Assembly: GCA_946811695.1 (NCBI GenBank)
Contig: OX328131.1
Location: 12,991,141 to 13,055,140 of the forward strand
Reading direction: 5' to 3'
Origin: Gonocerus acuteangulatus
Taxonomy: Eukaryota > Arthropoda > Insecta > Hemiptera > Coreidae
DNA length: 64,000 nt
Numbering within the stretch: position 1 is the first letter of the stretch; every line of letters begins with the position of its first letter. Position numbers and translations under genes: made by a program. Positions 11,270 to 23,800 of the stretch are shown in pieces. The notes beneath the pieces are model-generated. The model had not been told where the DNA came from and ran no database searches. It saw nothing but the letters and a program-made list of their open reading frames with translations.

Positions 11270-11881
11270 TTGTCTGTTCGCTCTCTAGCAAACTCAAAAA
11301 TGGTCCGATTTTGATGAAATTTGGTACAAAAATCTTTCGTCTCATTTGAAAGGTCCAGATCGTTAACTAGCAGAATCAGCTCACTGGAAGATAGAGTTTG
11401 GGGCGAAATTCGCGCAAACAAAATCTTAACGCCTACGTTTTTGAGTTCATATGCTTGCAGGTACTTGTTTCATAGGTTTCTTAACATAGGAAAACGAATG
11501 AAACCATTTTCAAGGCGATATCTCTAACCGTTCCTGAGAAAAATTGAATCAATGTTTTTGGATGTCATTATTTTTTTTTGTGGGTACTTAGAATCGCGGG
11601 ATTCAATTGAAATATTTTCTACATCTTGGAAATTAATCCCAATTAATATGTTGGGATTAATGTTGGTTATATTTGGAGTTAAGGAAGTATGCGAAAAAAA
11701 ATATTCTATTAATAGACATGAAAAGTTTTCGGATCTTCATACATTTTTCGTAAATATCTCGATAACGGTTGGGAAATCATAGTAAGTGGAAGGTGACAAT
11801 TCGAATGCTTGCTAAGTTCTCTACAAAAAAAAAGTCCGTCTCGCAGGACTGCATCATCTTAGCGCGGTTCCGTTCATATCC
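10762..11881. mobile_element. Repeat family R-A, 1.1-kb copy with inverted ends
   Basis: The left end (10762-10822) carries GAACGGAACCGCGCTAAGAT and a GGACTTTT run; the right end (11822-11881) carries its complement (TCTTAGCGCGGTTCCGTTC). The interior holds a partial CCAGTGGTCGTTTCAGACC module near 10937, a (TA)n tract (11217-11267), the string TCCGATTTTGATGAAATTTG near 11305, and two near-direct repeats of an ACTTGTTTYATAGRTTTCTT-type segment (about 11040 and 11462). The same interior occurs at 51130-51735 and 61470-62640. No coding domain was seen. Confidence 0.75.
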
Positions 11882-12454
11882 TTAGTCTAATTTGGAAAGA
11901 TTAAAATAGAAGCAGTTATTATTTTGGTTCCACCAGTCTTTTTTTTAAAATTAATTATTATAATGGCGTGTCAACCCTTAAGGTCACTAACGCCATTCCT
12001 GTGAGTAGTAAAGTCTTGAAAGGTCATGATTTACAATCTTACCTGGAAGGGTCCGCTACACTAGAAACAGACCCGCTAGTGACAAGGTCTTGGAATCTTG
12101 GAAATGTATATTTCTAACAATAAATTGTTTTTGTTATTTTACTTAACCAGTTTTATTGTCAAATACATTATCCAACTATAAGCAATTAAAAAATAACAAG
12201 AAATAAAACAGACAAAAAGAACCATTGGAATAAACGAAATCAATTAATTTAAAGCTTTAAGCACTTTTTTCTCCGATTGACATCACCTAATTAAAACTTT
12301 CTTCAGAACCTTTTTTTGTAGAGCATTTAGTAAGCTTCCGAATGGTAATCTTCCGCTTCACAAGATTGTCAACGGTTTTCGAGATACTAACGAAATTATA
12401 CAAAGTTACCAAAACTTTTATCTTATACATTTATTTTAAAAAACTTGTAATTTC
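11882..12454 (-). repeat. Interior segment of repeat family R-A
   Basis: This segment matches the reverse complement of about 62030-62650, including CTCCGATTGACATCACCTAA, GTTTTCGAGATACTAACGAA and the TGTATATTTCTAACAATAAA neighbourhood. It fills the space between the R-A copy and the LINE fragment. No gene is visible. Confidence 0.65.
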
Positions 12455-12668
12455 TTATAGTTACTATTACATGTAGAACTCCAGACGGGACAAGCATAAG
12501 TTAATATAGATCTAATGCAGGATTTGTATAATTGTATTTTATTTTCAGAGCTTAACTTTGATTTTCTGTTGAAGTACGGGTATATTTGGCAAAGGGCTTT
12601 ATTCGCTTTATTACATACTTCGTTTATATGTTGAGTAAAAGTTAGCCCTCTATCGAGAACTACACCTA
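12455..12668 (-). pseudogene. Jockey-like non-LTR retrotransposon, reverse transcriptase C-terminal fragment
   Basis: Reverse translation gives one uninterrupted stretch: LGVVLDRGLTFTQHINEVC, then NKANKALCQIYPYF, NRKSKLSSENKIQLYKSC and IRSILTYACPVWSS. This is the thumb region after the RT domain of Jockey/CR1-type elements, usually of the form YLGV.LD..L.W..HI...LR..LTYG.PVW. Both ends are truncated. It lies between GR exons B and C. Confidence 0.82.
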
Positions 12669-12895
12669 GGGGTGGGGATTAAAGGAAGAAGGGGTGGGGG
12701 ATATAACATATACTTTTAACGATTTTTATACATGCCTTATGAAAAACTGCCTTTTCGGGGCCGTTTTTCAAGTCTGTCAACCGTAGTGTTCTCATTTATG
12801 TCGGCATATTCTTGGAGCCAGAAGACTTGTTTCTAAATATTTTGCATTTCTTAAAGGACTTATACAGTTATTATTTTTAAGTTAATTTTACTTAC

Positions 12896-13813
12896 CTCAT
12901 TTTGACACTTCCTGCAAGTCATTAAAATGTTGATTAAGAAACCCATAGATACAGCTGTCCAGAGAATATGGTAACAAAGAAAGAGTTTGATAGAGTTAGT
13001 TCTAGCATACCTCAAGCCAGAAACATAAACAAAACCGTCAACCAGGGTCAGAAATATGGAAGGCATTAATAGAAGAATCTGTTTACAATATGTGTTCTCC
13101 AAAACGTCACACAGGATACAAAGTTCATTGTATATAGACGATAATTCTTCTATCTTGTTTATTTTGATCGAAGTCAACTTGTCGACGACTTCTGTTAGCA
13201 AATGTTCTGTCAAGTATTTGAAATTTGTAGCAATATTGCGGAGGAGTACAGAAAATGGTCTTGAAATCAAGAAGAAAATAAACATTGGCAAGACTTCAGC
13301 TGTTACTCTCAAGAACAACACTATCAAATTTGATCTTGGTAGACAACTTAACCGAAGAGCGTAGAGCATCGCAAAATACAGCGTTATGAAGACAGTATTG
13401 GGCAACAGATTTACATATTCTACACGCCAGCCAATTTTGTTAATGCGGTAATCCATACTTTTTAGGAAAAACATCGAATAATAAATCTTTTTTCTGTTTA
13501 AAACAGTGAATATCACAAACAGACATATGGCGATTTCATCAATTAGCAAAATACTATAATGGACGGTTGTGTAAAAACACACTTTCCCGGAGCATTTAAT
13601 TACCGAGTAAATTATAACGAGAACATGGACGAAAAATACTCCGGAGAATGTGACGATGGTGTGAAGGAGACGAAAGGAAGTAAGCCTAAAGGATTCGTTT
13701 AAAGGAAACACGCCAAAGAAACGACAGAGGAACAAACTTGGTTTCAAGGCAGCAAATATGTCGCCATGTTTTCGGTGAGGTTTCATCTTGAAAAGGAACT
13801 TCCTGGAGGCCAT
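12896..13813 (-). CDS. Gustatory receptor, alternative first exon C (class I, locus 1)
   Basis: 306 residues from MASRKFLFKM to CRKCQNE, with donor GTAAG (12895-12894), phase 0. It is homologous to A, B and F: FAALKPSLFLCRFFGVFPLN at the N-terminus, TM1 in RLLHTIVTFSGVFFVHVLV, TM4 region EVLPMFIFFLISRPFSVLL, SIYNELCILC, YCKQ, and TM6 in LCYHILWTAVSMGFLINIL. It lacks TM7, which is expected from the shared exon 4 after splicing over B and A (about 6.3 kb to exon 2). The predicted product has 381 residues. It is the distal exon of locus 1 and has the class I motif 69 bp upstream. Receptor identity is firm; use of the shared tail is inferred from phase and from the absence of a closer tail. Confidence 0.88.
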
Positions 13814-13881
13814 TCTTCATTCTTTAAGAAACAAGACTGACTCTAATGGCGTTCGGCCTTATCTAACAATGATCTCTTCGG

Positions 13882-13903
13882 CACTTTAGATTCTTATCTA
13901 TTG
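13882..13903 (-). promoter_or_regulatory. Class I GR upstream motif, copy C
   Basis: Gene orientation CAATAGATAAGAATCTAAAG then TGC. This is the most diverged of the four copies (GATAAGAATCTAAAGTG) but keeps GATA, ATCT and AAGTG at the same spacing, 69 bp from the ATG. Confidence 0.6.
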
Positions 13904-15399
13904 ACTGCTAACAATTATTAGGTAATCGGTGTCGCCACATTCCAAAAGCACTTAACTATCGGCACGTTGGCAACGGAGTTGTCTCTTTGCCGTTGAGATC
14001 CTGGTGGCTTGAAGGACCGAACTGACTATGGCCGCTTCAGATAGGCGAAAAAGCTCAATTGCGCTTGTGCAAACGTCACAATTTTCCCTTCACTCTCCCT
14101 TCTGTCCCGCCCGTTGCAAATACGTTTAACCATTTGACGGCTAGATACAATACACGATTGTTGAGTGGGTCACGGGGAATTCATTTGGCCAATGGTGCAC
14201 ACCTCACGCGGTGCTGATTCAGTATTTCTCTGTGTCCCTTAACTCATTACTAAGCTTATTGCTGATAGAGGGGACAGGGGCAGGTTATACATCACATACT
14301 ATTTACTGGTCAACTAGGGGAACCACTAGTATAACAAGAAAAAGCACCAACGTAGCGAGAGAAATCAGTTTCATGATTAAACATAGCGTCTTTGTCACCC
14401 CGCACCAGTATGGGAGCAGCGATGGATTGATTTATGATCTTCATTTTGTGTGAAACACAATAAAAAACTGATTATGTCTCGTTTAGGAGCAGGGAAGACT
14501 TTGACAGGTCAGGCAAGGGAGATGATGTTTGAAGGCCCAGTAGCTGTGAATGCTCTGTGCCTAAGGTCGTGGGTTCGATTCCCACTAGGGGTGTCGACTT
14601 TTCTTTCGAAAAAAGGAAAGGCATCAGCTCTATGCTGGCTAGAAAAAGGTGGTAACCTGTAGATTCATTCATATGGGGCACGACGTCCCATCACCGAGAG
14701 ACTGGGCGCAAATTGAGCCCAGGGCAGACTTAGCAGAGGGGCTTCAGAAAATAGGCAGACGAGATCCGTAGGACCCAGTTCAGAGCCGCTGACGCGTGGA
14801 AATAAAGGTGCATAACCTAGAATACTTCAAAATGTGGAATTTAACGAAGCTGTGGCGGCACCCCCTCACTGTTTGAAATTCATCGGTGCTAATCCCAAAG
14901 GCAACAATGGATTTGCTCTGGCAGGCGGCTTTCCAAATTTTGCGGCCGGATTCAACAAAATTATGGTGAGTCAATGCCTGGCGTTCACTGTCTCGGAAGC
15001 GACCACGTAAAACTGACTCAATTCTGCTGAAGAGCTAGTTCTCGCTAAATCAGCTCCAATTGATCTATGGCTAAAGAGCAAAATGCAGAGTTAATAGATT
15101 CAGATATATAAGGTCGTCTCTCAGATAGCAGTTATGTTCCTTCAACGCTCCCAAAATATTTCATTTGGGCTAATAGTGATTTTGGGCGGGTGAGCTTTAG
15201 AGCTACCATCCTCTGAAGGGAAACTCAACAAAGACAGACACTTCTAATCACAGGTACAAATGCCAATCCTAGAGAAACTAAGCTCTTTTATTACAGGAAT
15301 TATCTTGAAATGAGTAATACTTCTACTTATATAACACTATTATCTTTTACTAAGTTCTTCTTTCTGTACAGGTTTGAAGGCGCTGATCCAAATATGGAG
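13904..15399. other. Intergenic DNA between loci 1 and 2, with a SINE-like repeat
   Basis: At about 14480-14760 (+) there is a repeat with a tRNA B-box-like GGGTTCGATTCCC followed by GTGTCGACTTTTCTTTCGAA and the GGTGGTAACCTGTAGATTCA region. Related copies in reverse occur at about 31430-31510 and 34500-34610, so it is a dispersed family, probably a SINE. The remainder shows no supported gene. A TGTGGCGGCACCCCCTCAC string near 14850 recurs in diverged form near 42110. Confidence 0.55.
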
Positions 15400-15456
15400 C
15401 TACTTTGGTCCAAATTGAATCAAAATGACGACGTAGTTCACAGCTGAAGTAATCAC
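15400..15456 (-). CDS. GR locus 2 exon 4
   Basis: Acceptor TTTTTAG (AG at 15458-15457), then VITSAVNYVVILIQFGPK and TAG. The signature reads NYVVILIQF, so Asn replaces the usual Thr of TYhhhhhQF. Tyr, Gln and Phe are kept, and the exon is otherwise intact. Confidence 0.9.
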   Translation of the reverse strand: MITSAVNYVVILIQFGPK

Positions 15457-15600
15457 CTAAAAATATAGTAACCAGTATAAATGTGTTGAATAAATGAAGT
15501 CATAATTTTCTAAAAGTGACGCAAGAGAACTTACATTAAATATAAAGATATTTAAAAATTCATTACCAATACATAAATTTTACATACTCATTTTATTTTA

Positions 15601-15644
<44 letters not shown>

Positions 15645-15645
<1 letters not shown>

Positions 15646-15683
15646 ATGAAGAGGTGACACGTAGACCATGAAACGTGTAGGGC
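15645..15683 (+). ncRNA. Decayed hammerhead-ribozyme-like motif
   Basis: Reads ATGAAGAGG, a weak hairpin, then ATGAAACGTGTAGGGCA. The first core bases (CTG) have been replaced by the adjoining (GT)n tract. The downstream sequence (AGGGCAAAGGGATAGTAAAG) matches the tails at 16910 and 57996, which shows common descent with those better copies. Not expected to be active. Confidence 0.45.
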
Positions 15684-15750
15684 AAAGGGATAGTAAAGTG
15701 GTTCAAAATATCAAGAATGTACTATTTTTGGATCTATGCCATATATACAT

Positions 15751-16656
15751 AAAAAAGGCCGTCACGCAGGAGCTGCATAACTAAGCACTTTCCTCAGAAT
15801 TTTTGTAGTGTAGACTACATTACTGAATAATTTGCTGTAAATAACCTATATAAATAAAATAAAAACGTGAATAGTTCTGCTCATTTACATTTCTTATGAG
15901 GACTGTTCAATTATTAATTTTGTAAATAATTTGCTTCCAGAGTTATGTTTATACATGATACTGTACTACTTAATAAATACACAAAAACTTCATTTCCCGT
16001 ACTGTCGCAGGAACAGGATACAGTGGAAGATAGCGATCCTCGTGGCGGCTTTGGGAACCTACGTCTGGCTGGCTAATTTTAATGATACAGAGTTTAAAGT
16101 AAACTCTCCTTTCCAATAGACCGATTTACTTCATTTTTACAACACTTCTTTCTCATGAGATACCCACGACGTATACCGCGTTTCGTTACAATGCAGCAGA
16201 AATTACGACCGGTATGAGTATATTAGTACTTTAGGTCCGGAGAAACCCCCCCCCCTCCAAATAACCCGATTTAGTTTATTTTTACAACCCATTTTTCTCT
16301 GTTGATTACACCCATGAATATCAAGTTTCGTTGAAATGTAACAAAAATTACGGCTGGCAGTGGCAAATTGGTATTGTGGGTCCGGAGTAAACCCCCCCCT
16401 TCTAATAAACTGATTTACTTTATTTTTACAACGTATTTCTCTCTTTAGATCAAAATAACGAATACCGAGTTTCGTTGAAATATAACAAAAACTACGGCTG
16501 GTATGGTCAAATTAGTGTTTTGGGTCCGGGGTAAACCCCCCCCCCCCTCCCCGTGGACCGATTTTGGTGGTTAACGAACTCGTTCAATCGTTTGCTATTT
16601 GAACGCTATATACCACGTTTCGTTAAGAAAAAACAAAAACTCTGGCCGCTATCATG

Positions 16657-16726
<70 letters not shown>

Positions 16727-16845
16727 AACGGGGGTCATTTTCGGTGTCTACTAGGTAGGATCGATAAAGATTCGAAGAAATTTTTCAAAAATTCCGTCAT
16801 GAGTGCAACCTCAATAGCTACTTTCCTTCGGAGGACAGTGCTAAA
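15751..16845 (+). mobile_element. Repeat family R-B, copy 1
   Basis: Begins with AAAAAAGGCCGTCACGCAGG and a GCATAACTAAGCACTTTCCT stretch, and ends near CTTTCCTTCGGAGGACAGTG. Internally it contains three to four ~115-bp tandem sub-repeats, each with TTTCGTTGAAATATAACAAA, a GGTCCGGAGTAAACCCC-type string and a C run, then a (TA)n tract at 16660-16721. Two further copies occur in reverse at 54800-55906 and 55924-57033. Ends share the AGCACTTTCCTC motif in inverted orientation. No transposase was seen. Confidence 0.78.
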
Positions 16846-16872
16846 AGCGGATCACACATGGGGATTTAATGA

Positions 16873-16913
16873 CCCCTAAGGAAGTGGCACGAAGCCCACG
16901 AAACATGCAGGGC
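16873..16913 (+). ncRNA. Hammerhead-ribozyme-like motif, one core base changed
   Basis: CCC, then CTAAGGA (CTGANGA with one change), a hairpin with arms GTGG and CCAC, GAAACATGCA, then GGG. CCC/GGG gives a 3-bp helix I. The tail (GGGCAAGCCAAGAATAAAGT) is shared with the motif at 57958-57999. The G-to-A change in the core probably inactivates it. Confidence 0.5.
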
Positions 16914-17670
16914 AAGCCAAGAATAAAGTAATACATAAGAAAAAGGAGTGATATTCTTTTGACCTGCCCCATATATCGTCGATACAAATGCAGAGTATCG
17001 AATGTGAGAAATTGCATCTTTCATTGTCGATCTTTACTAATTTCTGCTGGACTTATGTACGGCAAATTCTTCAATCTTAGATCACTCTATTAAAGGGAAA
17101 GTATTCCGCTATCAAAAGGTCAAACCTGCCGAATATTTGACTGTCCAAAAAAAAAAAGTTATGAATAAATGATTTTCCACTCTGAAAAGTGGTGATTTTC
17201 ACATTCGATACTTTGCATTTGTAGCGACGATATATCCCAAAAAAAAAAAAAATATACGTAATTAATGGTCAGAAAAATACGTGGAATAGAAGAAAAAAAG
17301 TAAATGTATATGTAAATGTAAGAAGTTTTTTAAAATTTATTTTAATCATCCTGCGAATTGTTCTGAGAACATCCTTTATTTATCCATAATAAATAAAATA
17401 ATCACCCTGCCCCTACCCTTGTGGGCCATTCAAAGTTCGGTCTAAATGTATGAAGTGTTTTCTTTTGAAAAGTGATATTTTTTAAATACACTTGAACATT
17501 AGCCAAAAGGGGAACAGTTTATGATTAATGGGTCAAATAATAATGTAATATACTTTTAATAAGATTTCTTAAGAAATGATTAATGATCACTTTTGGAAAG
17601 AACCTAACTGGTTTTGGCACCAACAGCCTTAATTGTTAATGATGTAAAATATGGAAGAAAATTAGCTTAC

Positions 17671-17760
17671 CGAATATACTAGCGTGTGGTCCAAAGGAAA
17701 CAGACCAAAAGCTGTGAATTCAACTTCTTTCTTCATTTTTAAAAATAATTGTATTTTAGT
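17671..17760 (-). CDS. GR locus 2 exon 3
   Basis: Acceptor TTTTCAG (AG at 17762-17761), 30 codons, donor GTAAGC (17670-17669), phase 0. The peptide is TKIQLFLKMKKEVEFTAFG then LFPLDHTLVYS. It aligns with exon 3 of the other loci and is closest to locus 4 in its GLFPLDH block. Confidence 0.92.
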
Positions 17761-17886
17761 CTGAAAAGAATAATTACGAAGCATTAAGAAATTTGTACAC
17801 AAAGTTTGTATGCGTTAAATAATATTACGCCAAGGAATAGTTCGGTTTTGGGTTAAAAAAAAAAATGGTTAGGTGACCGTGGATTT

Positions 17887-20800
17887 TTGCCACAAGGCCC
17901 TAGGTGTTTTTTGCTTAAGAAGGATGTATCTGATGTGTTTAACAGCTATATTGCCACAAGGCCCTAGGTGTTTTTTGCTTAAGAAGGATGTATCTGATGT
18001 GTTTAACAGCTATATTGCCACAAGGCCCTAGGTGTTTTTTGCTTAAGAAGGATGTATCTGATGTGTTTAACAGCTATATTGCCACAAGGCCCTAGGTGTT
18101 TTTTGCTTAAGAAGGATGTATCTGATGTGTTTAACAGCTATATTGGTACAAGGCCCTAGGTGTTTTTTGCTTAAGAAGGATGTATCTGATGTGTTTAACA
18201 GCTATATTGCCACAAGGCCCTAGGTGTTTTTTGCTTAAGAAGGATGTATCTGATGTGTTTAATAGCTATATTGGTACAAGGCCCTAGGTGTTTTTTGCTT
18301 AAGAAGGATGTATCTGATGTGTTTAACAGCTATATTGGTACAAGGCCCTAGGTGTTTTTTGCTTAAGAAGGATGTATTTGATGTGCTTAATAGCTATATT
18401 GGTACAAGGCCCTAGGTGTTTTTTGCTTAAGAAGGATGTATCTGATGTGTTTAACAGCTATATTGCCACAAGGCCCTAGGTGTTTTTTGCTTAAGAAGGA
18501 TGTATCTGATGTGTTTAACAGCTATATTGGTACAAGGCCCTAGGTGTTTTTTGCTTAAGAAGGATGTATCTGATGTGTTTAATAGCTATATTGGTACAAG
18601 GCCCTAGGTGTTTTTTTGCTGAAGAAGGATGTATCTGATGTGTTTAACAGCTATATTGGTACAAGGCCCTAGGTGTTTTTTGCTTAAGAAGGATGTATCT
18701 GATGTGTTTAACAGCTATATTGGTACAAGGCCCTAGGTGTTTTTTGCTTAAGAAGGATGTATCTGATGTGTTTAACAGCTATATTGGTACAAGGCCCTAG
18801 GTGTTTTTTGCTTAAGAAGGATGTATCTGATGTGTTTAACAGCTATATTGCCACAAGGCCCTAGGTGTTTTTTGCTTAAGAAGGATGTATCTGATGTGTT
18901 TAACAGCTATATTGCCACAAGGCCCTAGGTGTTTTTTGCTTAAGAAGGATGTATCTGATGTGTGTAACAGCTATATTGCCACAAGGCCCTAGGTGTTTTT
19001 TGCTTAAGAAGGATGTATCTGATGTGTGTAACAGCTATATTGCCACAAGGCCCTAGGTGTTTTTTCCTTAAGAAGGATGTATCTGATGTGTGTAACAGCT
19101 ATATTGCCACAAGGCCCTAGGTGTTTTTTGCTTAAGAAGGATGTATCTGATGTGTTTAACAGCTATATTGCCACAAGGCCCTAGGTGTTTTTTGCTTAAG
19201 AAGGATGTATCTGATGTGTGTAACAGCTATATTGCCACAAGGCCCTAGGTGTATTTTGCTTAAGAAGGATGTATCTGATGTGTTTAACAGCTATATTGCC
19301 ACAAGGCCCTAGGTGTATTTTGCTTAAGAAGGATGTATCTGATGTGTTTAACAGCTATATTGCCACAAGGCCCTAGGTGTATTTTGCTTAAGAAGGATGT
19401 ATCTGATGTGTTTAACAGCTATATTGCCACAAGGCCCTAGGTGTTTTTTGCTTAAGAAGGATGTATCTGATGTGTTTAACAGCTATATTGGTACAAGGCC
19501 CTAGGTGTTTTTTGCTTAAGAAGGATGTATCTGATGTGTTTAACAGCTATATTGGTACAAGGCCCTAGGTGTTTTTTTGCTTAAGAAGGATGTATCTGAT
19601 GTGTTTAACAGCTATATTGCCACAAGGCCCTAGGTGTTTTTTGCTTAAGAAGGATGTATCTGATGTGTGTAACAGCTATATTGCCACAAGGCCCTAGGTG
19701 TTTTTTGCTTAAGAAGGATGTATCTGATGTGTTTAACAGCTATATTGCCACAAGGCCCTAGGTGTTTTTTGCTTAAGAAGGATGTATCTGATGTGTTTAA
19801 CAGCTATATTACCACAAGGCCCTAGGTGTTTTTTGCTTAAGAAGGATGTATCTGATGTGTTTAACAGATATATTGCCACAAGGCCCTAGGTGTTTTTTGG
19901 TGAAGAAGGATGTATCTGATGTGTGTAACAGCTATATTGCCACAAGGCCCTAGGTGTTTTTTGCTTAAGAAGGATGTATCTGATGTGTGTAACAGCTATA
20001 TTGCCACAAGGCCCTAGGTGTATTTTGCTTAAGAAGGATGTATCTGATGTGTTTAACAGATATATTGCCACAAGGCCCTAGGTGTTTTTTGCTTAAGAAG
20101 GATGTATCTGATGTGTTTAACAGATATATTGCCACAAGGCCCTAGGTGTTTTTTGCTTAAGAAGGATGTATCTGATGTGTGTAACAGCTATATTACCACA
20201 AGGCCCTAGGTGTTTTTTGCTTAAGAAGGATGTATCTGATGTGTTTAACAGCTATATTGGTTCAAGGCCCTAGGTGTTTTTTGCTTAAGAAGGATGTATC
20301 TGATGTGTTTAACAGCTATATTGGTACAAGGCCCTAGGTGTTTTTTGCTTAAGAAGGATGTATCTGATGTGTGTAACAGCTATATTGCCACAAGGCCCTA
20401 GGTGTTTTTTGCTTAAGAAGGATGTATCTGATGTGTTTAACAGCTATATTGGTACAAGGCCCTAGGTGTTTTTTTGCTTAAGAAGGATGTATCTGATGTG
20501 TTTAACAGCTATATTGCCACAAGGCCCTAGGTGTTTTTTGCTTAAGAAGGATGTATCTGATGTGTGTAACAGCTATATTGCCACAAGGCCCTAGGTGTTT
20601 TTTGCTTAAGAAGGATGTATCTGATGTGTTTAACAGCTATATTGCCACAAGGCCCTAGGTGTTTTTTGCTTAAGAAGGATGTATCTGATGTGTTTAACAG
20701 CTATATTACCACAAGGCCCTAGGTGTTTTTTGCTTAAGAAGGATGTATCTGATGTGTTTAACAGCTATATTGCCACAAGGCCCTAGGTGTTTTTTGCTTA

Positions 20801-23800
20801 AGAAGGATGTATCTGATGTGTTTAACAGCTATATTGGTACAAGGCCCTAGGTGTTTTTTGCTTAAGAAGGATGTATCTGATGTGTTTAACAGCTATATTG
20901 GTACAAGGCCCTAGGTGTTTTTTGCTTAAGAAGGATGTATCTGATGTGTTTAACAGCTATATTGGTACAAGGCCCTAGGTGTTTTTTGCTTAAGAAGGAT
21001 GTATCTGATGTGTTTAACAGCTATATTGCCACAAGGCCCTAGGTGTATTTTGCTTAAGAAGGATGTATCTGATGTGTGTAACAGCTATATTGGTACAAGG
21101 CCCTAGGTGTTTTTTGCTTAAGAAGGATGTATCTGATGTGTTTAACAGCTATATTGGTACAAGGCCCTAGGTGTTTTTTGCTTAAGAAGGATGTATCTGA
21201 TGTGTTTAACAGCTATATTGCCACAAGGCCCTAGGTGTTTTTTGCTTAAGAAGGATGTATCTGATGTGTTTAACAGCTATATTGCCACAAGGCCCTAGGT
21301 GTATTTTGCTTAAGAAGGATGTATCTGATGTGTTTAACAGCTATATTGCCACAAGGCCCTAGGTGTATTTTGCTTAAGAAGGATGTATCTGATGTGTGTA
21401 ACAGCTATATTGGTACAAGGCCCTAGGTGTTTTTTGCTTAAGAAGGATGTATCTGATGTGTTTAACAGCTATATTGGTACAAGGCCCTAGGTGTTTTTTG
21501 CTTAAGAAGGATGTATCTGATGTGTTTAACAGCTATATTGGTACAAGGCCCTAGGTGTTTTTTGCTTAAGAAGGATGTATCTGATGTGTTTAACAGCTAT
21601 ATTGGTACAAGGCCCTAGGTGTTTTTTGCTTAAGAAGGATGTATCTGATGTGTTTAACAGCTATATTGGTACAAGGCCCTAGGTGTTTTTTGCTTAAGAA
21701 GGATGTATCTGATGTGCGTAACAGCTATATTGCCACAAGGCCCTAGGTGTTTTTTGCTTAAGAAGGATGTATCTGATGTGTTTAACAGCTATATTGGTAC
21801 AAGGCCCTAGGTGTTTTTTGCTTAAGAAGGATGTATCTGATGTGTTTAACAGCTATATTGGTACAAGGCCCTAGGTGTTTTTTGCTTAAGAAGGATGTAT
21901 CTGATGTGTTTAACAGCTATATTGGTACAAGGCCCTAGGTGTTTTTTGCTTAAGAAGGATGTATCTGATGTGTTTAACAGCTATATTGGTACAAGGCCCT
22001 AGGTGTTTTTTGCTTAAGAAGGATGTATCTGATGTGTTTAACAGCTATATTGGTACAAGGCCCTAGGTGTTTTTTGCTTAAGAAGGATGTATCTGATGTG
22101 TTTAACAGCTATATTGGCACAAGGCCCTAGGTGTTTTTTGCTTAAGAAGGATGTATCTGATGTGTTTAACAGCTATATTGCCACAAGGCCCTAGGTGTTT
22201 TTTGCTTAAGAAGGATGTATCTGATGTGTTTAACAGCTATATTGGTACAAGGCCCTAGGTGTTTTTTGCTTAAGAAGGATGTATCTGATGTGTTTAACAG
22301 CTATATTGGTACAAGGCCCTAGGTGTTTTTTGCTTAAGAAGGATGTATCTGATGTGTTTAACAGCTATATTGGTACAAGGCCCTAGGTGTTTTTTGCTTA
22401 AGAAGGATGTATCTGATGTGTTTAACAGCTATATTACCACAAGGCCCTAGGTGTTTTTTGCTTAAGAAGGATGTATCTGATGTGTTTAACAGCTATATTG
22501 GTACAAGGCCCTAGGTGTTTTTTTGCTTAAGAAGGATGTATCTGATGTGTGTAACAGCTATATTGCCACAAGGCCCTAGGTGTTTTTTGCTTAAGAAGGA
22601 TGTATCTGATGTGTTTAACAGCTATATTGGTACAAGGCCCTAGGTGTTTTTTGCTTAAGAAGGATGTATCTGATGTGTGTAACAGCTATATTGCCACAAG
22701 GCCCTAGGTGTTTTTTGCTTAAGAAGGATGTATCTGATGTGTTTAACAGCTATATTACCACAAGGCCCTAGGTGTTTTTTGCTTAAGAAGGATGTATCTG
22801 ATGTGTTTAACAGCTATATTGGCACAAGGCCCTAGGTGTTTTTTGCTTAAGAAGGATGTATCTGATGTGTTTAACAGCTATATTGGTACAAGGCCCTAGG
22901 TGTTTTTTGCTTAAGAAGGATGTATCTGATGTGTTTAACAGCTATATTGGTACAAGGCCCTAGGTGTTTTTTGCTTAAGAAGGATGTATCTGATGTGTTT
23001 AACAGCTTTATTGCCACAAGGCCCTAGGTGTATTTTGCTTAAGAAGGATGTATCTGATGTGTTTAACAGCTATATTGCCACAAGGCCCTAGGTGTATTTT
23101 GCTTAAGAAGGATGTATCTGATGTGTGTAACAGCTATATTGGTACAAGGCCCTAGGTGTTTTTTGCTTAAGAAGGATGTATCTGATGTGCGTAACAGCTA
23201 TATTGCCACAAGGCCCTAGGTGTTTTTTGCTTAAGAAGGATGTATCTGATGTGTTTAACAGCTATATTGGTACAAGGCCCTAGGTGTTTTTTGCTTAAGA
23301 AGGATGTATCTGATGTGTTTAACAGCTATATTGGTACAAGGCCCTAGGTGTTTTATGCTTAAGAAGGATGTATCTGATGTGTTTAACAGCTATATTGGTA
23401 CAAGGCCCTAGGTGTTTTTTGCTTAAGAAGGATGTATCTGATGTGTTTAACAGCTATATTGGTACAAGGCCCTAGTTGTTTTTTTCTTAAGAAGGATGTA
23501 TCTGATGTGTTTAACAGCTATATTGGCACAAGGCCCTAGGTGTTTTTTGCTTAAGAAGGATGTATCTGATGTGTTTAACAGCTATATTACCACAAGGCCC
23601 TAGGTGTTTTTTGCTTAAGAAGGATGTATCTGATGTGTTTAACAGCTATATTGGTACAAGGCCCTAGGTGTTTTTTTGCTTAAGAAGGATGTATCTGATG
23701 TGTGTAACAGCTATATTGCCACAAGGCCCTAGGTGTTTTTTGCTTAAGAAGGATGTATCTGATGTGTTTAACAGCTATATTGGTACAAGGCCCTAGGTGT

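Larger units (their letters stand above)
3347..13813 (-). other. GR locus 1 (class I): three alternative first exons A, B, C with one shared tail
   Basis: Gene-level entry. Predicted transcripts join C (13813-12896), B (10537-9596) or A (8327-7395) to E2 (6606-6538), E3 (4450-4361) and E4 (3415-3347). All junctions are phase 0 with GT/AG ends. Predicted proteins are 381, 389 and 386 residues. No second set of tail exons was found between A, B and C, so sharing is the simplest model. The design matches Drosophila Gr39a. The alternatives are that B and C are orphan exons, or that tails have been missed. Confidence 0.82.
15457..17670. other. GR locus 2 intron 3
   Basis: Contains (TA)n/(GT)n at 15599-15643, the hammerhead-like motifs at 15645-15683 and 16873-16913, a copy of repeat R-B (15751-16845) and AT-rich DNA without recognisable features from about 17000 to 17640. 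Confidence 0.6.
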
